A stretch of 22,662 nucleotides of DNA from Propionibacterium sp. (GCA_022837595.1 JALHFX010000046.1:1-22662), one strand, 5' to 3'. Numbered from the stretch's first letter, positions 1 through 7,443 are shown. Program-made: numbers and translations. Notes: generated from the letters alone by a model not told the origin.

Positions 1-1115
1 AGATCGGCGACGCGATCCCTCAGCGGGGCGGGCAGCGACTGCTCGTCGAGATCGAGGAAGCCCTGCACGATCAGATCACGCGCAGCGTCCTCGTCCATGC
101 CGAGCGCCATGAGATAGTCCACCTTCTCGGCGTCGACCATTCCGACCGACGCTTCATGCGACAGCTCGGCCCGATCGATGCGCGCACGCAGAGAAGGCAC
201 CGAATCGATGGAGCCTTCGGCCGAGAGCATCAGACCGTCGCACTCGAGGAAGCCGCTGCACCCGGCGGCATCGCCGATGAGGGTCGACGAATTGACGATG
301 TCGCCCCCGTCGGAGACCATGCGCGCGATCTGCTCAGCGTGCGCCCCTTCGCCGAGGAGATCAGTAGTGTTGTGCATCTCGCGATGGGTGCCTTTCGGCG
401 CGAAGACCACCACGTGCGCCGACTCCACTCCACCGGCAGCCACCTCGGTCCACGACGTGGAGACGTGCTCGCGAATGTGCGAGACCGCGACGGACACGCT
501 GGAAGCGACCGCCCCCTCTCCGACCTTCGTGGCGTCGTAGCTATGCACCTCCATCTCGCGTCCCCAGCGCTCGACGCTCAGCGAGCGCACCCGGGCGCCC
601 TTGCCGATGAAGGTCTCGGAGATCGACACGTGTTTGCCATGGGTGAGCTTCGCAGTAACGCCGGATCCGCTCAGGCAATCGACGTCCGCGCCCTCGCCTA
701 TAACAGTGACCGAATGCACGAACTGCCGCTCCTGGGGAACGGTCATCAGTTCGAACGACTGCAGCGGCCGGGTGAGCTTGGCACCGTCATGCACCCAGGT
801 GAATACGCCGAACGGGCGTCGCGATGACTCGAACGCGCGACGAAGCGTCTCGTCGCTGGTCGGGTCGATCAGCGAGAACATCAGCGACTGCAGCCACGGG
901 TAGGTGACCAGTGCATCGGCGAGCGGCATCACCTCGACAGCGCCGTCATGCGACACAATGCGTTCAAAGTGGTGATCGACGAGCACGGTCGTCGCGCTCG
1001 CCCTTTCCTCGGGGACGAAGCCGACGCTCTCGAGCAACTCGGTCGTGACCGAGAGGTGTCCGAGTCCCGCGATGGGTGTGATCTGGGTGCTGGTGAATGG
1101 TGCGTAGGCGGTCAT
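1..1115 (-). CDS. SufB/SufD-family Fe-S cluster scaffold (SmsB-like), partial at the left window edge
   Basis: About 371 residues are visible from ATG at 1115; no stop occurs before the window edge. The C-terminal part carries the SufB/SufD core: ECDGLML, then SVPSLRAR, ELSHEASVG and a final YLMALGMDEDAARDLIVQGF. These proteins form the beta-helix scaffold on which Fe-S clusters are built, driven by a SufC ATPase in the cytoplasm. Reaching the LIVQGF block so near the edge means only a few tens of residues are probably missing. The position matching the E. coli SufB catalytic Cys (Cys405, just before VP) is not Cys here; the nearest Cys is in ECD, which fits archaeal/clostridial SufB-like proteins of two-gene systems better than canonical SufB. 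An AAGGA ribosome site lies about 11 bases upstream, and the SufC-like gene ends 44 bases before the start, so the two should be co-transcribed. The family call is strong; the SmsB subtype is inference. Confidence 0.85.
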   Translation of the reverse strand, partial: MTAYAPFTSTQITPIAGLGHLSVTTELLESVGFVPEERASATTVLVDHHFERIVSHDGAVEVMPLADALVTYPWLQSLMFSLIDPTSDETLRRAFESSRRPFGVFTWVHDGAKLTRPLQSFELMTVPQERQFVHSVTVIGEGADVDCLSGSGVTAKLTHGKHVSISETFIGKGARVRSLSVERWGREMEVHSYDATKVGEGAVASSVSVAVSHIREHVSTSWTEVAAGGVESAHVVVFAPKGTHREMHNTTDLLGEGAHAEQIARMVSDGGDIVNSSTLIGDAAGCSGFLECDGLMLSAEGSIDSVPSLRARIDRAELSHEASVGMVDAEKVDYLMALGMDEDAARDLIVQGFLDLDEQSLPAPLRDRVAD

Positions 1116-1159
1116 CGTTTCTTCATTCCTTCAAAAGCTGTGTGCAATCGAGTTGGACG

Positions 1160-1891
1160 CTATGCAGCGCATCCCTGCCGGCGCATCCGCTCGAAGATCT
1201 GGTGCGCATCGCCGGTCTCGACGAGATGGCCGTCGACCAACATGTGCCCGATCGCGGTATCGAGGTGATCGAGAATGAAACCGGTGTGCGTGATGATGAG
1301 CGCACTGCGCGCCCGTCCGTCCGCTGTCGGGGTGTCGAGGAGCTGACGGATGGCCCGGCCCACTACCGCAACGTTTTCGAGGTCGACACCCGATTCCGGC
1401 TCGTCGAACAGACAGAGCCGAGGCTGCTGCAGCAGAAGCTTCATGACCTCCCAGCGCTTGGTCTCCCCACCGGAGAAGCCGACGTTGACGTCGCGATGAA
1501 CAAGCCGATCAAGCCTCATCGTTTTGGCCACGGATTGGAGCTGCTCGTCGCGTCCGATCGCATGCGCGAGTTTCGTCACGGTGACCCCTGGCAGCCGCGG
1601 AGGGCGCTGCGCGGCCATGCCGAGACCGAGCCGCGCCCGCTCGGTGACCGTAGCCTCGGTGATGTCTGTGTCCGCGAACCTGATCCGGCCCGAGCTCACC
1701 TCGAATGGCCCCGTCCCCATGATCGCGTTCAGCAGTGACGACTTGCCCGAGCCGTTCTGGCCCAGTAGCACATGGGTTTCGCCCTCACGTATTACGAGCG
1801 AGACATCATCGCATACGACCTTGCCGGCGACCTCTACATCGACGCCGTCCAGGGATAGCAGGGGGTGCTGCCCGATCAGTTGATCTGTCAT
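1160..1891 (-). CDS. SufC-like ABC ATPase for Fe-S assembly (SmsC-like)
   Basis: A 243-residue soluble ATPase that would power cluster assembly on the adjacent SufB-like scaffold. Visible motifs are Walker A GQNGSGKSS (44-52), Q-loop AQRPP (94-98), signature FSGGETKR (139-146), Walker B with FDEPESGVDLEN (162-173) and the switch His202 in ITHTG. FSGGE-KR plus DEPESGVDLEN is typical of SufC, and the form resembles SufC from archaea and anaerobes. There are no membrane segments. I chose ATG 1891 because SufC homology begins there. The frame stays open to ATG 1969, which would add 26 residues without SufC character, but that ATG sits only 8 bases after a good -10 element and could be used leaderless. 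A GGAGGA site (1912-1917) is spaced for ATG 1902 of a two-codon ORF, not for 1891. The gene follows an iron box at 1980-1998. Confidence 0.87.
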   Translation of the reverse strand: MTDQLIGQHPLLSLDGVDVEVAGKVVCDDVSLVIREGETHVLLGQNGSGKSSLLNAIMGTGPFEVSSGRIRFADTDITEATVTERARLGLGMAAQRPPRLPGVTVTKLAHAIGRDEQLQSVAKTMRLDRLVHRDVNVGFSGGETKRWEVMKLLLQQPRLCLFDEPESGVDLENVAVVGRAIRQLLDTPTADGRARSALIITHTGFILDHLDTAIGHMLVDGHLVETGDAHQIFERMRRQGCAA

Positions 1892-1977
1892 AGTTATGCC
1901 ATTTCTTGTCGTCCTCCGCGCCCGATGCAGCGGCTCCGAACGCCTACCGACGACTTCGTCTCCTGACATCTTCGTTC

Positions 1978-1998
1978 AGTATAGTAAGGCTATCCTAA
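1978..1998 (-). promoter_or_regulatory. DtxR/IdeR-type iron box overlapping a -10 element, upstream of the sufC-like gene
   Basis: On the minus strand 1998-1980 reads TTAGGATAGCCTTACTATA. It matches the DtxR/IdeR consensus TTAGGTTAGCCTAACCTAA at 14 of 19 positions, with the left half nearly perfect. A TATACT -10-like hexamer (1983-1978) overlaps the right end, so a bound repressor would block RNA polymerase. This implies that the SufCB-like pair is derepressed at low iron independently of the transporter operon upstream. The site is seen in the sequence; regulation is inferred from the known DtxR family. Confidence 0.7.
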
Positions 1999-2054
1999 AT
2001 TTGATTTGATCCATTGTCGATGGTTTGCGGCGGCCCAGGGCTCTCCAGAGCACC

Positions 2055-2852
2055 TCACCCTCGAAGGTCCATGGCGGTGACGGTGGGAATCTGCTGATCG
2101 TCGTAGTTGACATCGGAAATCCGCACTTCCACGTCGAAGACCTCGGCGAGCAGCTGCTCGGTCATGACCTCGGTTACCGACCCCGATACCGGACGATGGG
2201 CAACGTCGAGCAGGATCACTCTGTCGGCTACCCGCAGGGCATGCGCCGGATAGTGGGTATTCATGATGACGGTCAGTTTCGCCTCCGCGACGAGTCGGCG
2301 CAGCAGCTTCAACACCACCAGCTGATTGTGAAAGTCGAGGCCGGTCTCGGGCTCGTCAAGAACGAGAATCCTCGGCTCGGCGACGAGCGCTCGCGCGATG
2401 AGAACCATCTGGAATTGCCCGCCGGACATGTTGCCACACGGCATCTGAGCCAAATGACCGGCTCCGATCGAGACCATCGTCTCCCACGCCCTGGCCCGTT
2501 CTTTCAGACCGGGCTGCTCGAAGATGCCCAGGTGTGGCGCCCGGCCGACCGTCACCATGTCGAGGCCCGTTAGCGACAAGGTGACCGCCGACCGCGCTTG
2601 CGGCACGTAGGCGATCGTGCGTCCGATCTCTCGCTGGGTCATCTCGTTCAGATTGACGCCGTCGATCTCGGAACGACCGCCGCTCCACTGCAGCAGTCCG
2701 ATCATGGCGCGCATGAGTGTGGTCTTTCCTGCGCCGTTGGGGCCGAGCACGGCGAGCAACTCGCCCTCGTCCACGAAGAAGTTGATTCCGTCGAGAATTG
2801 GCGTCCGGGCGTGCGGATACCGGAATGCGCCATCAATCACCGCGAAGGTCAT
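2055..2852 (-). CDS. Iron-siderophore ABC transporter, ATP-binding protein (FepC/FecE type)
   Basis: A 265-residue ATPase that energises import of an iron chelate through the adjacent FecCD permease. Visible are Walker A GPNGAGKT (37-44), Q-loop VPQ (83-85), signature MSGGQ (142-146), Walker B ILVLDEP (162-168) and switch His200 in NTHYPAHA. Length and the long region after the H-loop fit the FepC class. The frame remains open far upstream through the permease gene, but ATG 2852 is clearly the start: it overlaps the permease stop as ATGA (stop 2851-2849), giving translational coupling, and FepC homology begins there. The last gene of the transporter operon; 163 bases follow before the sufC-like start. 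Confidence 0.92.
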   Translation of the reverse strand: MTFAVIDGAFRYPHARTPILDGINFFVDEGELLAVLGPNGAGKTTLMRAMIGLLQWSGGRSEIDGVNLNEMTQREIGRTIAYVPQARSAVTLSLTGLDMVTVGRAPHLGIFEQPGLKERARAWETMVSIGAGHLAQMPCGNMSGGQFQMVLIARALVAEPRILVLDEPETGLDFHNQLVVLKLLRRLVAEAKLTVIMNTHYPAHALRVADRVILLDVAHRPVSGSVTEVMTEQLLAEVFDVEVRISDVNYDDQQIPTVTAMDLRG

Positions 2853-3967
2853 CGCCAATTGCCTCCGGTTCGACGCAGCAGGACGATAAAGAAGGGCGCC
2901 CCCAGCAGGGCGGTGAGCACGGAGATGGGAATCTCCGACGCGGTGATGGTGCGCGCCAGGGTGTCGATCAGCAGCATCATGATGGCGCCGAGCAGCAGCG
3001 ACACCGGGATGATGACCCGGTTGTTGTTGCCCACCAGCATCCGGGCGCAGTGCGGCACCAGCAGACCGATCCAGCCGACCTGCCCGCACATCGACACCAC
3101 GGACGCGGTGATCACGGTGGCGCTCACGATGACCACCGGACGCAGCACCTTGAGGTTGAGCCCGGCTGCTCGCGCCTCGTCCTCGGAAAGCGCGAGCACG
3201 TTGAGCCGCCAGCGCAGCAGATAGACCGTGAACGAACCGAGCACGATGAGCGGTGCTCCCAAGGCGATGGCGTCGAAGCCGACGCCGGCCATCGACCCCA
3301 TCAGCCAGTAGGTGATCTCGGGCAGCTTCGATGTGGGGTCGGCGACGAGCTTGAGCAACGAGATCACCGCGTTGGCGATCGCGGAGACGATGACTCCTGC
3401 CAGCACCAGCATGACGATGGAGGTTCGTCCTCGCTGCCGAGCGATCGCCGCGGTGACTGCCATCGCGATCAGACCGAAGAGCAGCGCGAGCAGCTGCACC
3501 CCCAGCAGACGCCATTCCATCAGCAAAGCCAGCACCGCTCCGATGGAGGTGCCCGCCGCAACGCCCAGTGTGTCGGGCGTGGCGAGCGGGTTGGAAAAGA
3601 CCGACTGAAAGGCGGCACCTGCCACGGCGAGTCCGGAGCCAACGACGATGGCCAGCACCGTGCGGGGAAGCCGGACGCCGAAGAGCACCGATCCGACATT
3701 GGGATCGGAGAACTCCCGGCCGCCGACATACTCCCAGAGCGCCGTGACGACCTGTGGCAGCGCGACGCCGTAGCGGCCCGCAAGAACCGAGGCCGCTGCG
3801 CAACCGGCCAGCGCCAGCCAAAGGACGACGACGAACCAGGGCCTGAGACGGCCATCGCAGACCAGTGCGCCCGTCAACCCCGACCTGGCCACGCTCCTGG
3901 ACTCGGAGTTCGATCTGCTCGGCGATTGAGCGGGCGCAGCGGGTGGCGTCTCAGCGTAGACCCGCAT
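2849..3967 (-). CDS. Iron-siderophore ABC transporter permease (FecCD/BtuC family)
   Basis: A 372-residue polytopic membrane protein of the FecCD/BtuC family, with roughly ten hydrophobic segments. Family blocks are visible: RLPRTVLAIVVGSGLAVAG, FQSVFSNPLATPDTLGVAAG, the coupling-helix region around EARAAGLNLK, GWIGLLVPHCARMLVG and a closing EIPISVLTALLGAPFFIVLL. It would form the channel for the chelate delivered by the lipoprotein encoded just upstream. The start is set at ATG 3967, which lies inside the end of the binding-protein gene (overlap about 17 bases). An earlier in-frame ATG at 4015 would extend the overlap to 65 bases and is less likely. Only one permease gene is present, so it probably works as a homodimer, as in BtuCD-type transporters. 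Confidence 0.92.
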   Translation of the reverse strand: MRVYAETPPAAPAQSPSRSNSESRSVARSGLTGALVCDGRLRPWFVVVLWLALAGCAAASVLAGRYGVALPQVVTALWEYVGGREFSDPNVGSVLFGVRLPRTVLAIVVGSGLAVAGAAFQSVFSNPLATPDTLGVAAGTSIGAVLALLMEWRLLGVQLLALLFGLIAMAVTAAIARQRGRTSIVMLVLAGVIVSAIANAVISLLKLVADPTSKLPEITYWLMGSMAGVGFDAIALGAPLIVLGSFTVYLLRWRLNVLALSEDEARAAGLNLKVLRPVVIVSATVITASVVSMCGQVGWIGLLVPHCARMLVGNNNRVIIPVSLLLGAIMMLLIDTLARTITASEIPISVLTALLGAPFFIVLLRRTGGNWR

Positions 3968-5096
3968 CCGGATCCACAATCTTGGCAGCGCGCTCCCCGC
4001 TAACCTGGTGGCCATACATCTGCGCGTAGTAGTCCTGGGTCATCGTTACCAGGTCGACGTCGTCGAACTCGTCCGGATAGAGCTTCGAGCCGATCCAGTT
4101 GGCCGCGACCGGCGCATCCGGGCCCGGAGTGAACCAATTCCACATACCCAATTCGGTGGTATAGACCTCGCCGTTTTGCACGGCTCGCAGCGTGGATAGA
4201 TCGATGCCCTCTACCTGGTCGTTCAAGATCTCAGCAGCCGTCATGGAGCTTTGACCCTTGCCGGTAACGAGAATGACATCAGGATCCCAGGCCTGTAGTT
4301 GCTCGGCGTTGACCGGCATGGTTCCCTCTTGGGAGTTCGCGGTCACATTGGTGAAGTTCATCGTCTCGGCCCAACGGTCGGTGAACCACCCGTCCTGACC
4401 TCCGGCAACCATGAGCATGCCCTTGTTGGCGCCCATCACGATCAATGCGGATCGCTTCTGGTCTTCGGGAATCCGGGAGGCACGCGCTTCCGCGTCGTTG
4501 ATGAGCGTTTCGCCATAGGCGATCTTGGCATCATTCTTGCCGGGCTCGTTGTAGACGTCCTCCAGCAGCCGAAGCCATCGCACGTAGGTGTCGGTGGGTG
4601 CGCCCATCGTGTCGAAACCGACCACCGTCAAACCAGCGGCCTCCATGACCCCGCGATTCTGCGCATTGCGGGCATTATTGAAGACGACATCCGGCCCAAT
4701 GCCGAGCAGCGTCTCGGCATTGATGGTGCCCTGGTTGTCGAAAGAAGTGTCCACATCGAGTGCCTCGGGGGCGATCTCGGCGAGCATCGTGTCGTCCATC
4801 ATGTTTACGAGACGCTCGGATGTGGCGACGATATTCGGTGCTTCACCATCGAAATATGCGACATAGGTCGATACGAGCGGAATCTGTTCGAAAGCCACGC
4901 TATTGATCTGCGCGGGGATCTCGATCTGCGCGCCCGAATGATCGGTCACAGCATGGGGTCCGGTCTGCTGTGGGGTGTTTGCGGCTGTTTCGGACGCCGC
5001 AGTGGCGCTCGAAGAGCTGCCGCCTGACGAGCAGCCGGCCAGCGCTACGCTGCCTGCCAGGGCCAGCGCAATGAGTGCGCCGAACTTGGATTTCAT
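3951..5096 (-). CDS. Iron-siderophore ABC transporter substrate-binding lipoprotein
   Basis: A 381-residue exported lipoprotein. The N-terminus MKSKFG is followed by a hydrophobic stretch and lipobox LAGC with Cys22, then a Ser/Gly/Ala-rich linker. The rest is a Peripla_BP_2-type (FepB/FhuD class III) fold: HAVTDHSGAQIEIP (start of domain), ETLLGIGPDVVF, VVGFDTMG and LQAWDPDVILVTG. It should sit on the outer face of the membrane and hand a ferric chelate, or possibly heme or cobalamin, to the permease; the neighbouring DtxR box argues for iron. GAGGTGAGG lies just upstream of ATG 5096. It is second in the operon after the DUF364 gene, with a 138-base gap that holds two inverted repeats. The exact substrate cannot be told. 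Confidence 0.9.
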   Translation of the reverse strand: MKSKFGALIALALAGSVALAGCSSGGSSSSATAASETAANTPQQTGPHAVTDHSGAQIEIPAQINSVAFEQIPLVSTYVAYFDGEAPNIVATSERLVNMMDDTMLAEIAPEALDVDTSFDNQGTINAETLLGIGPDVVFNNARNAQNRGVMEAAGLTVVGFDTMGAPTDTYVRWLRLLEDVYNEPGKNDAKIAYGETLINDAEARASRIPEDQKRSALIVMGANKGMLMVAGGQDGWFTDRWAETMNFTNVTANSQEGTMPVNAEQLQAWDPDVILVTGKGQSSMTAAEILNDQVEGIDLSTLRAVQNGEVYTTELGMWNWFTPGPDAPVAANWIGSKLYPDEFDDVDLVTMTQDYYAQMYGHQVSGERAAKIVDPDAGLR

Positions 5097-5118
5097 CTTT
5101 TCCTCACCTCGGATATGA

Positions 5119-5203
5119 GCCCGCTGCCACCGCTGCGGGCATTCTTCTATTCAGGTTTGTCCAGCAGCATCGGTTGCCGGTTTCGATTCCCCCAGATCTG
5201 GGG
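5119..5203. repeat. Two inverted repeats in the DUF364-to-binding-protein gap
   Basis: The 138-base gap holds a perfect 14-base palindrome CCCCAGATCTGGGG at 5190-5203 and a hairpin with 6-base arms GCCCGC/GCGGGC at 5119-5124 and 5135-5140. The hairpin lies about 22 bases before the binding-protein start. Neither is followed by a clear T-run. They could be an operator, an mRNA-processing site or a partial attenuator that sets different levels of the two proteins. The structures are seen; function is unknown. Confidence 0.45.
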
Positions 5204-5234
5204 ATGGACAACGAGTGAGTGGGTACCAGCGTGG

Positions 5235-6029
5235 CTAGCCATGAGCCTGTTCGACTCGATACGCGTGGTCGTACATGCTCGCCGGAGTGCCACCTTCGAG
5301 AACTTCGAACAATTCGTCCGGCGCCGAGGGAACGAACCCGGTGGCAACGTCCACCCCGTGATCGAACAACAGTGGGCTCAGCGGGGTGGAGGGGCCGACC
5401 ACGATGGTTGTCGCATTCCTTGCAAGTTCCAGCAAGCGCGGCATTGTTTTGTTGACGAATGCGGAGCCTGAAATGAAGACATAGTCGCTGCTGGGAAGCA
5501 GATACTCGCACGCCGAATCCGGATAGTCCCCTGTCTGGGTGCTGCGTTCGAGAACGCGCAACTCGGCCGCCTTCGTCAAGGCTGCGGGCGCGAAAGGAAA
5601 ATGACCGATGACTGAGACGGTCCTGCCCACCACCGCATCCGAATACGGGTGAAACAGCTGCTCCCAGTTATTCGCCGCACACCGCGTGAATCCGTGGGCC
5701 TCAGCCCGCTCAGGTTGCGAGTACCACGCGTTGATTGCCGCCATCCCGATCCCTGCTTCGGCGAAGTTCCAGCTCTTCGCCAGCGAAGCGACCTCTCGCA
5801 GAGCCACACCGACGAGGCCTTCGCGGTCATGCAACGCAGGACGCGAGTTGTCAGCGAACGCAAATGCCATCCCGAGCCCACCTTCCGACGATCTGACCCG
5901 GCACCACCGTGGTCCCACTCCCGCCGCGGCAACACTCACCTCAGCGGGAATGCCCTCGATCAACTGGTCGTATACCTGCCACGGATCTGGCACGAGAACT
6001 CCTCTGCCGTCGAAATCAACCTGCTCCAC
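5235..6029 (-). CDS. DUF4213/DUF364 putative metal-chelation protein, lead gene of the iron operon
   Basis: 264 residues. The N-terminal part (about 15-100, WQVYDQLIEGIPAEV onward) looks like DUF4213. The C-terminal part is DUF364, a Rossmann-like domain annotated as putative heavy-metal chelation: VSVIGHFPFAP, LERSTQTGDYPDSACEYLLP, YVFISGSAFVNKTMPRLLELA, VVGPSTPLSPLLFDHGVDV. The biochemical role of the family is unknown. Cytoplasmic: no signal peptide or membrane segment. The GTG start at 6029 is the first possible one, since TGA and TAA lie in frame just upstream; there is no ribosome site. The iron box ends 12 bases upstream and a TAATGAT-like -10 overlaps its edge, so the mRNA may be leaderless. 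As first gene of a DtxR-controlled transporter operon it probably handles the imported metal or chelate, which is inference. Confidence 0.85.
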   Translation of the reverse strand: MEQVDFDGRGVLVPDPWQVYDQLIEGIPAEVSVAAAGVGPRWCRVRSSEGGLGMAFAFADNSRPALHDREGLVGVALREVASLAKSWNFAEAGIGMAAINAWYSQPERAEAHGFTRCAANNWEQLFHPYSDAVVGRTVSVIGHFPFAPAALTKAAELRVLERSTQTGDYPDSACEYLLPSSDYVFISGSAFVNKTMPRLLELARNATTIVVGPSTPLSPLLFDHGVDVATGFVPSAPDELFEVLEGGTPASMYDHAYRVEQAHG

Positions 6030-6041
6030 ATCATTGAATCA

Positions 6042-6060
6042 TTAGGTAAGGCTAACCTAC
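6042..6060 (-). promoter_or_regulatory. DtxR/IdeR-type iron box upstream of the DUF364-transporter operon
   Basis: The plus strand reads TTAGGTAAGGCTAACCTAC, which matches the palindromic DtxR/IdeR consensus at 17 of 19 positions (allowing G or C at the centre). It ends 12 bases before the GTG start of the DUF364 gene and touches a possible -10, so an iron-loaded repressor would stop transcription. The similarity is strong enough to predict iron control with confidence; the regulator gene itself is not in the window. Confidence 0.85.
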
Positions 6061-6381
6061 CTCTGGTTATATCACGAGACTCTCGCAGCCGGACCGCCGG
6101 GGGGGAACTGGGACCGGATGAACCTCGGCGAGCAAAAACTGGGGCACCAACGATGTCGGAATCGGGAGTCAGCGTTCATCGTCAAGCGTTCAGCGAGGAC
6201 GGCAGCACCGGGCTCAGCGCAGGCGGTGAACCGAGAGCCCGCTCAAACCTGATGCGAGTCGGCTTACTCCCGGACGGATTGGGCGTCGTTCACACCAAAC
6301 GGCTGCTTTGTGGTCTTCAGCAGAAACCTATGAGCCCCATCACTGCTTGATCTTTCGCCAGATATTGATTCTTTCTTCGAA
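6061..6381. other. Gene-poor stretch with no supported gene
   Basis: About 320 bases between the iron box and the small minus-strand ORF. A plus-strand frame from ATG 6153 to a stop at 6350 gives 65 residues, but I recognise nothing in it and see no convincing ribosome site. A G-run and short near-repeats of agcgttca are present. It may carry a plus-strand promoter facing away from the iron operon, but none can be defined. Confidence 0.5.
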
Positions 6382-6681
6382 TCAGCGATCGCTGACGACC
6401 TGCGCCAAGGTTTCTTTGTTGGCCTTGCGGTTGGCGAAGAGGCCTGCCACCAACCGTTTTAGGCTGCGTGTCGAGCTGCCGTTCACGATGTCGACTACCG
6501 CGTCGACCATCTTTAGGCGGGCCACGCCGCCAGTCATCTTGGCGATGGTTAGGAAAGGCATGTTGTAGAGGAATTCAACGTTGAGGTCGGGGACCCCAGT
6601 CTCCTCGCTGCGCCGCCTGCGTCCATCCAAGGTCCGGAATACGGGGCGGGCGAAAAGATTGCGGGCCCGGCTCATCTCCAT
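6382..6681 (-). pseudogene. Small ORF resembling the C-terminal tail of GH3 beta-glucosidases (possible remnant)
   Basis: 99 residues from ATG 6681, or 97 from ATG 6675. The block FLYNMPFLTIAKMTGG, VDAVVDIVNG and a basic end rich in Arg/Lys/Asn recall the extreme C-terminus of some actinobacterial GH3 beta-glucosidases, which are otherwise 700 or more residues long. No catalytic domain is present. It starts 8 bases after the histidine phosphatase stop, so it could still be translated by coupling. Either it is the stub left by deletion of a GH3 gene, or a small independent protein that shares this tail. The similarity is from memory and modest, so both the family call and the pseudogene status are tentative. 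Confidence 0.35.
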
Positions 6682-6688
6682 CACCGGA

Positions 6689-7270
6689 TCAGATCGGGAC
6701 GAAATTCGTCGAATGGACAACCTCGCGAACCTCGGCATTCCTGAGGACATCTCGATCCCACTCGACCTCACGATGACCTCGTCCCGCTAGCAACGCCTGC
6801 AGAACGCAGAGCGCATCTCCGTGCCCCACCAGCACAACCACATCATCGCCATCGAGCTGCGGTTTCAACCAATCGAGCAACCGCCGCATCCGCTGATGAA
6901 CCTCGGCGACCGATTCTCCCCCACCCCAGCCAATCTCCGAGATATGCATACCCTCCGGCACTGGGAGAGCGCGCATCTGACTGGCCGGGCGTCCTTCGAG
7001 ATCACCTCGGTATTGCTCTCTTAATAGAGGCGTCTCTACTACCCTCCCACCGACCCGATCCGCGATCACCCGAGCGGTCTCCACAGCCCGAACTGCGTCC
7101 GAGCTGAAGATCTTGACCGTTACATCACCGACGAGATCGGCAACTGACTCCGCGGCTTGGTCGGCTTGGTCACGTCCACGCTGCGTGAGCGGCACATCCA
7201 ATGACTGCCCCACGACGAGGCGGTCTCGGTTGGCGGTCGATTCGCCGTGCCGCACGATCAGCAAACGCAT
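6689..7270 (-). CDS. Histidine phosphatase family protein (phosphoglycerate mutase-like)
   Basis: 193 residues with the full branch-1 histidine phosphatase signature: LIVRHGESTANRD with catalytic His8, the FSSDAVRAVETA block (Arg61), acid Glu85 in LREQYRGDLEG, and His150 in VLVGHGDAL. These enzymes form a phosphohistidine and hydrolyse phosphate from small molecules; true cofactor-dependent mutases are longer, about 240 residues. In actinomycetes such short relatives include CobC-like alpha-ribazole phosphatases. A cobTUS operon lies about 1.7 kb away on the other strand, but this gene is not part of it, so that role is only a possibility. The ATG at 7270 has no long extension available and the protein begins directly with its first beta strand, as usual. 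Confidence 0.9.
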   Translation of the reverse strand: MRLLIVRHGESTANRDRLVVGQSLDVPLTQRGRDQADQAAESVADLVGDVTVKIFSSDAVRAVETARVIADRVGGRVVETPLLREQYRGDLEGRPASQMRALPVPEGMHISEIGWGGGESVAEVHQRMRRLLDWLKPQLDGDDVVVLVGHGDALCVLQALLAGRGHREVEWDRDVLRNAEVREVVHSTNFVPI

Positions 7271-7443
7271 ACCGACACTTTAGTGATCACCACCCCGGTG
7301 CTCGGCTCGAGTGCGCGGTCTTGTCAATGCTCGACCTCTATCGCGACTGTCTCCACAGCAAGCGCACAGGCTTACCACCGCAGACACTCAACCTCATCAG
7401 GTTGGATAGTCACCAGACGATGACATGAACCGGAAGGTCCCCG

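Noticed and set aside
2853..3821. Long minus-strand extension of the ATPase frame through the permease gene
   Set aside because: It is Arg/Gly/Ala-rich, low-complexity sequence without homology and lies over the well-supported FecCD permease; the ATPase start at 2852 is fixed by the ATGA overlap.
2798..4003. 401-residue plus-strand open frame opposite the permease
   Set aside because: Its composition is dominated by His, Asp, Gln and Arg, as expected of an antisense shadow of a GC-rich gene, and it covers clearly coding DNA.
5181..5203. Possible tRNA T-arm (tttcgattccc)
   Set aside because: No cloverleaf arms or acceptor pairing surround it; the bases belong to the CCCCAGATCTGGGG palindrome region.
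5649..6350. 233-residue plus-strand open frame across the DUF364 gene and iron box
   Set aside because: It reads through the DUF364 gene and the promoter region and matches nothing recognisable.
6153..6350. 65-residue plus-strand ORF downstream of the iron box
   Set aside because: No ribosome site, no recognisable motif, and no composition feature separating it from non-coding sequence.
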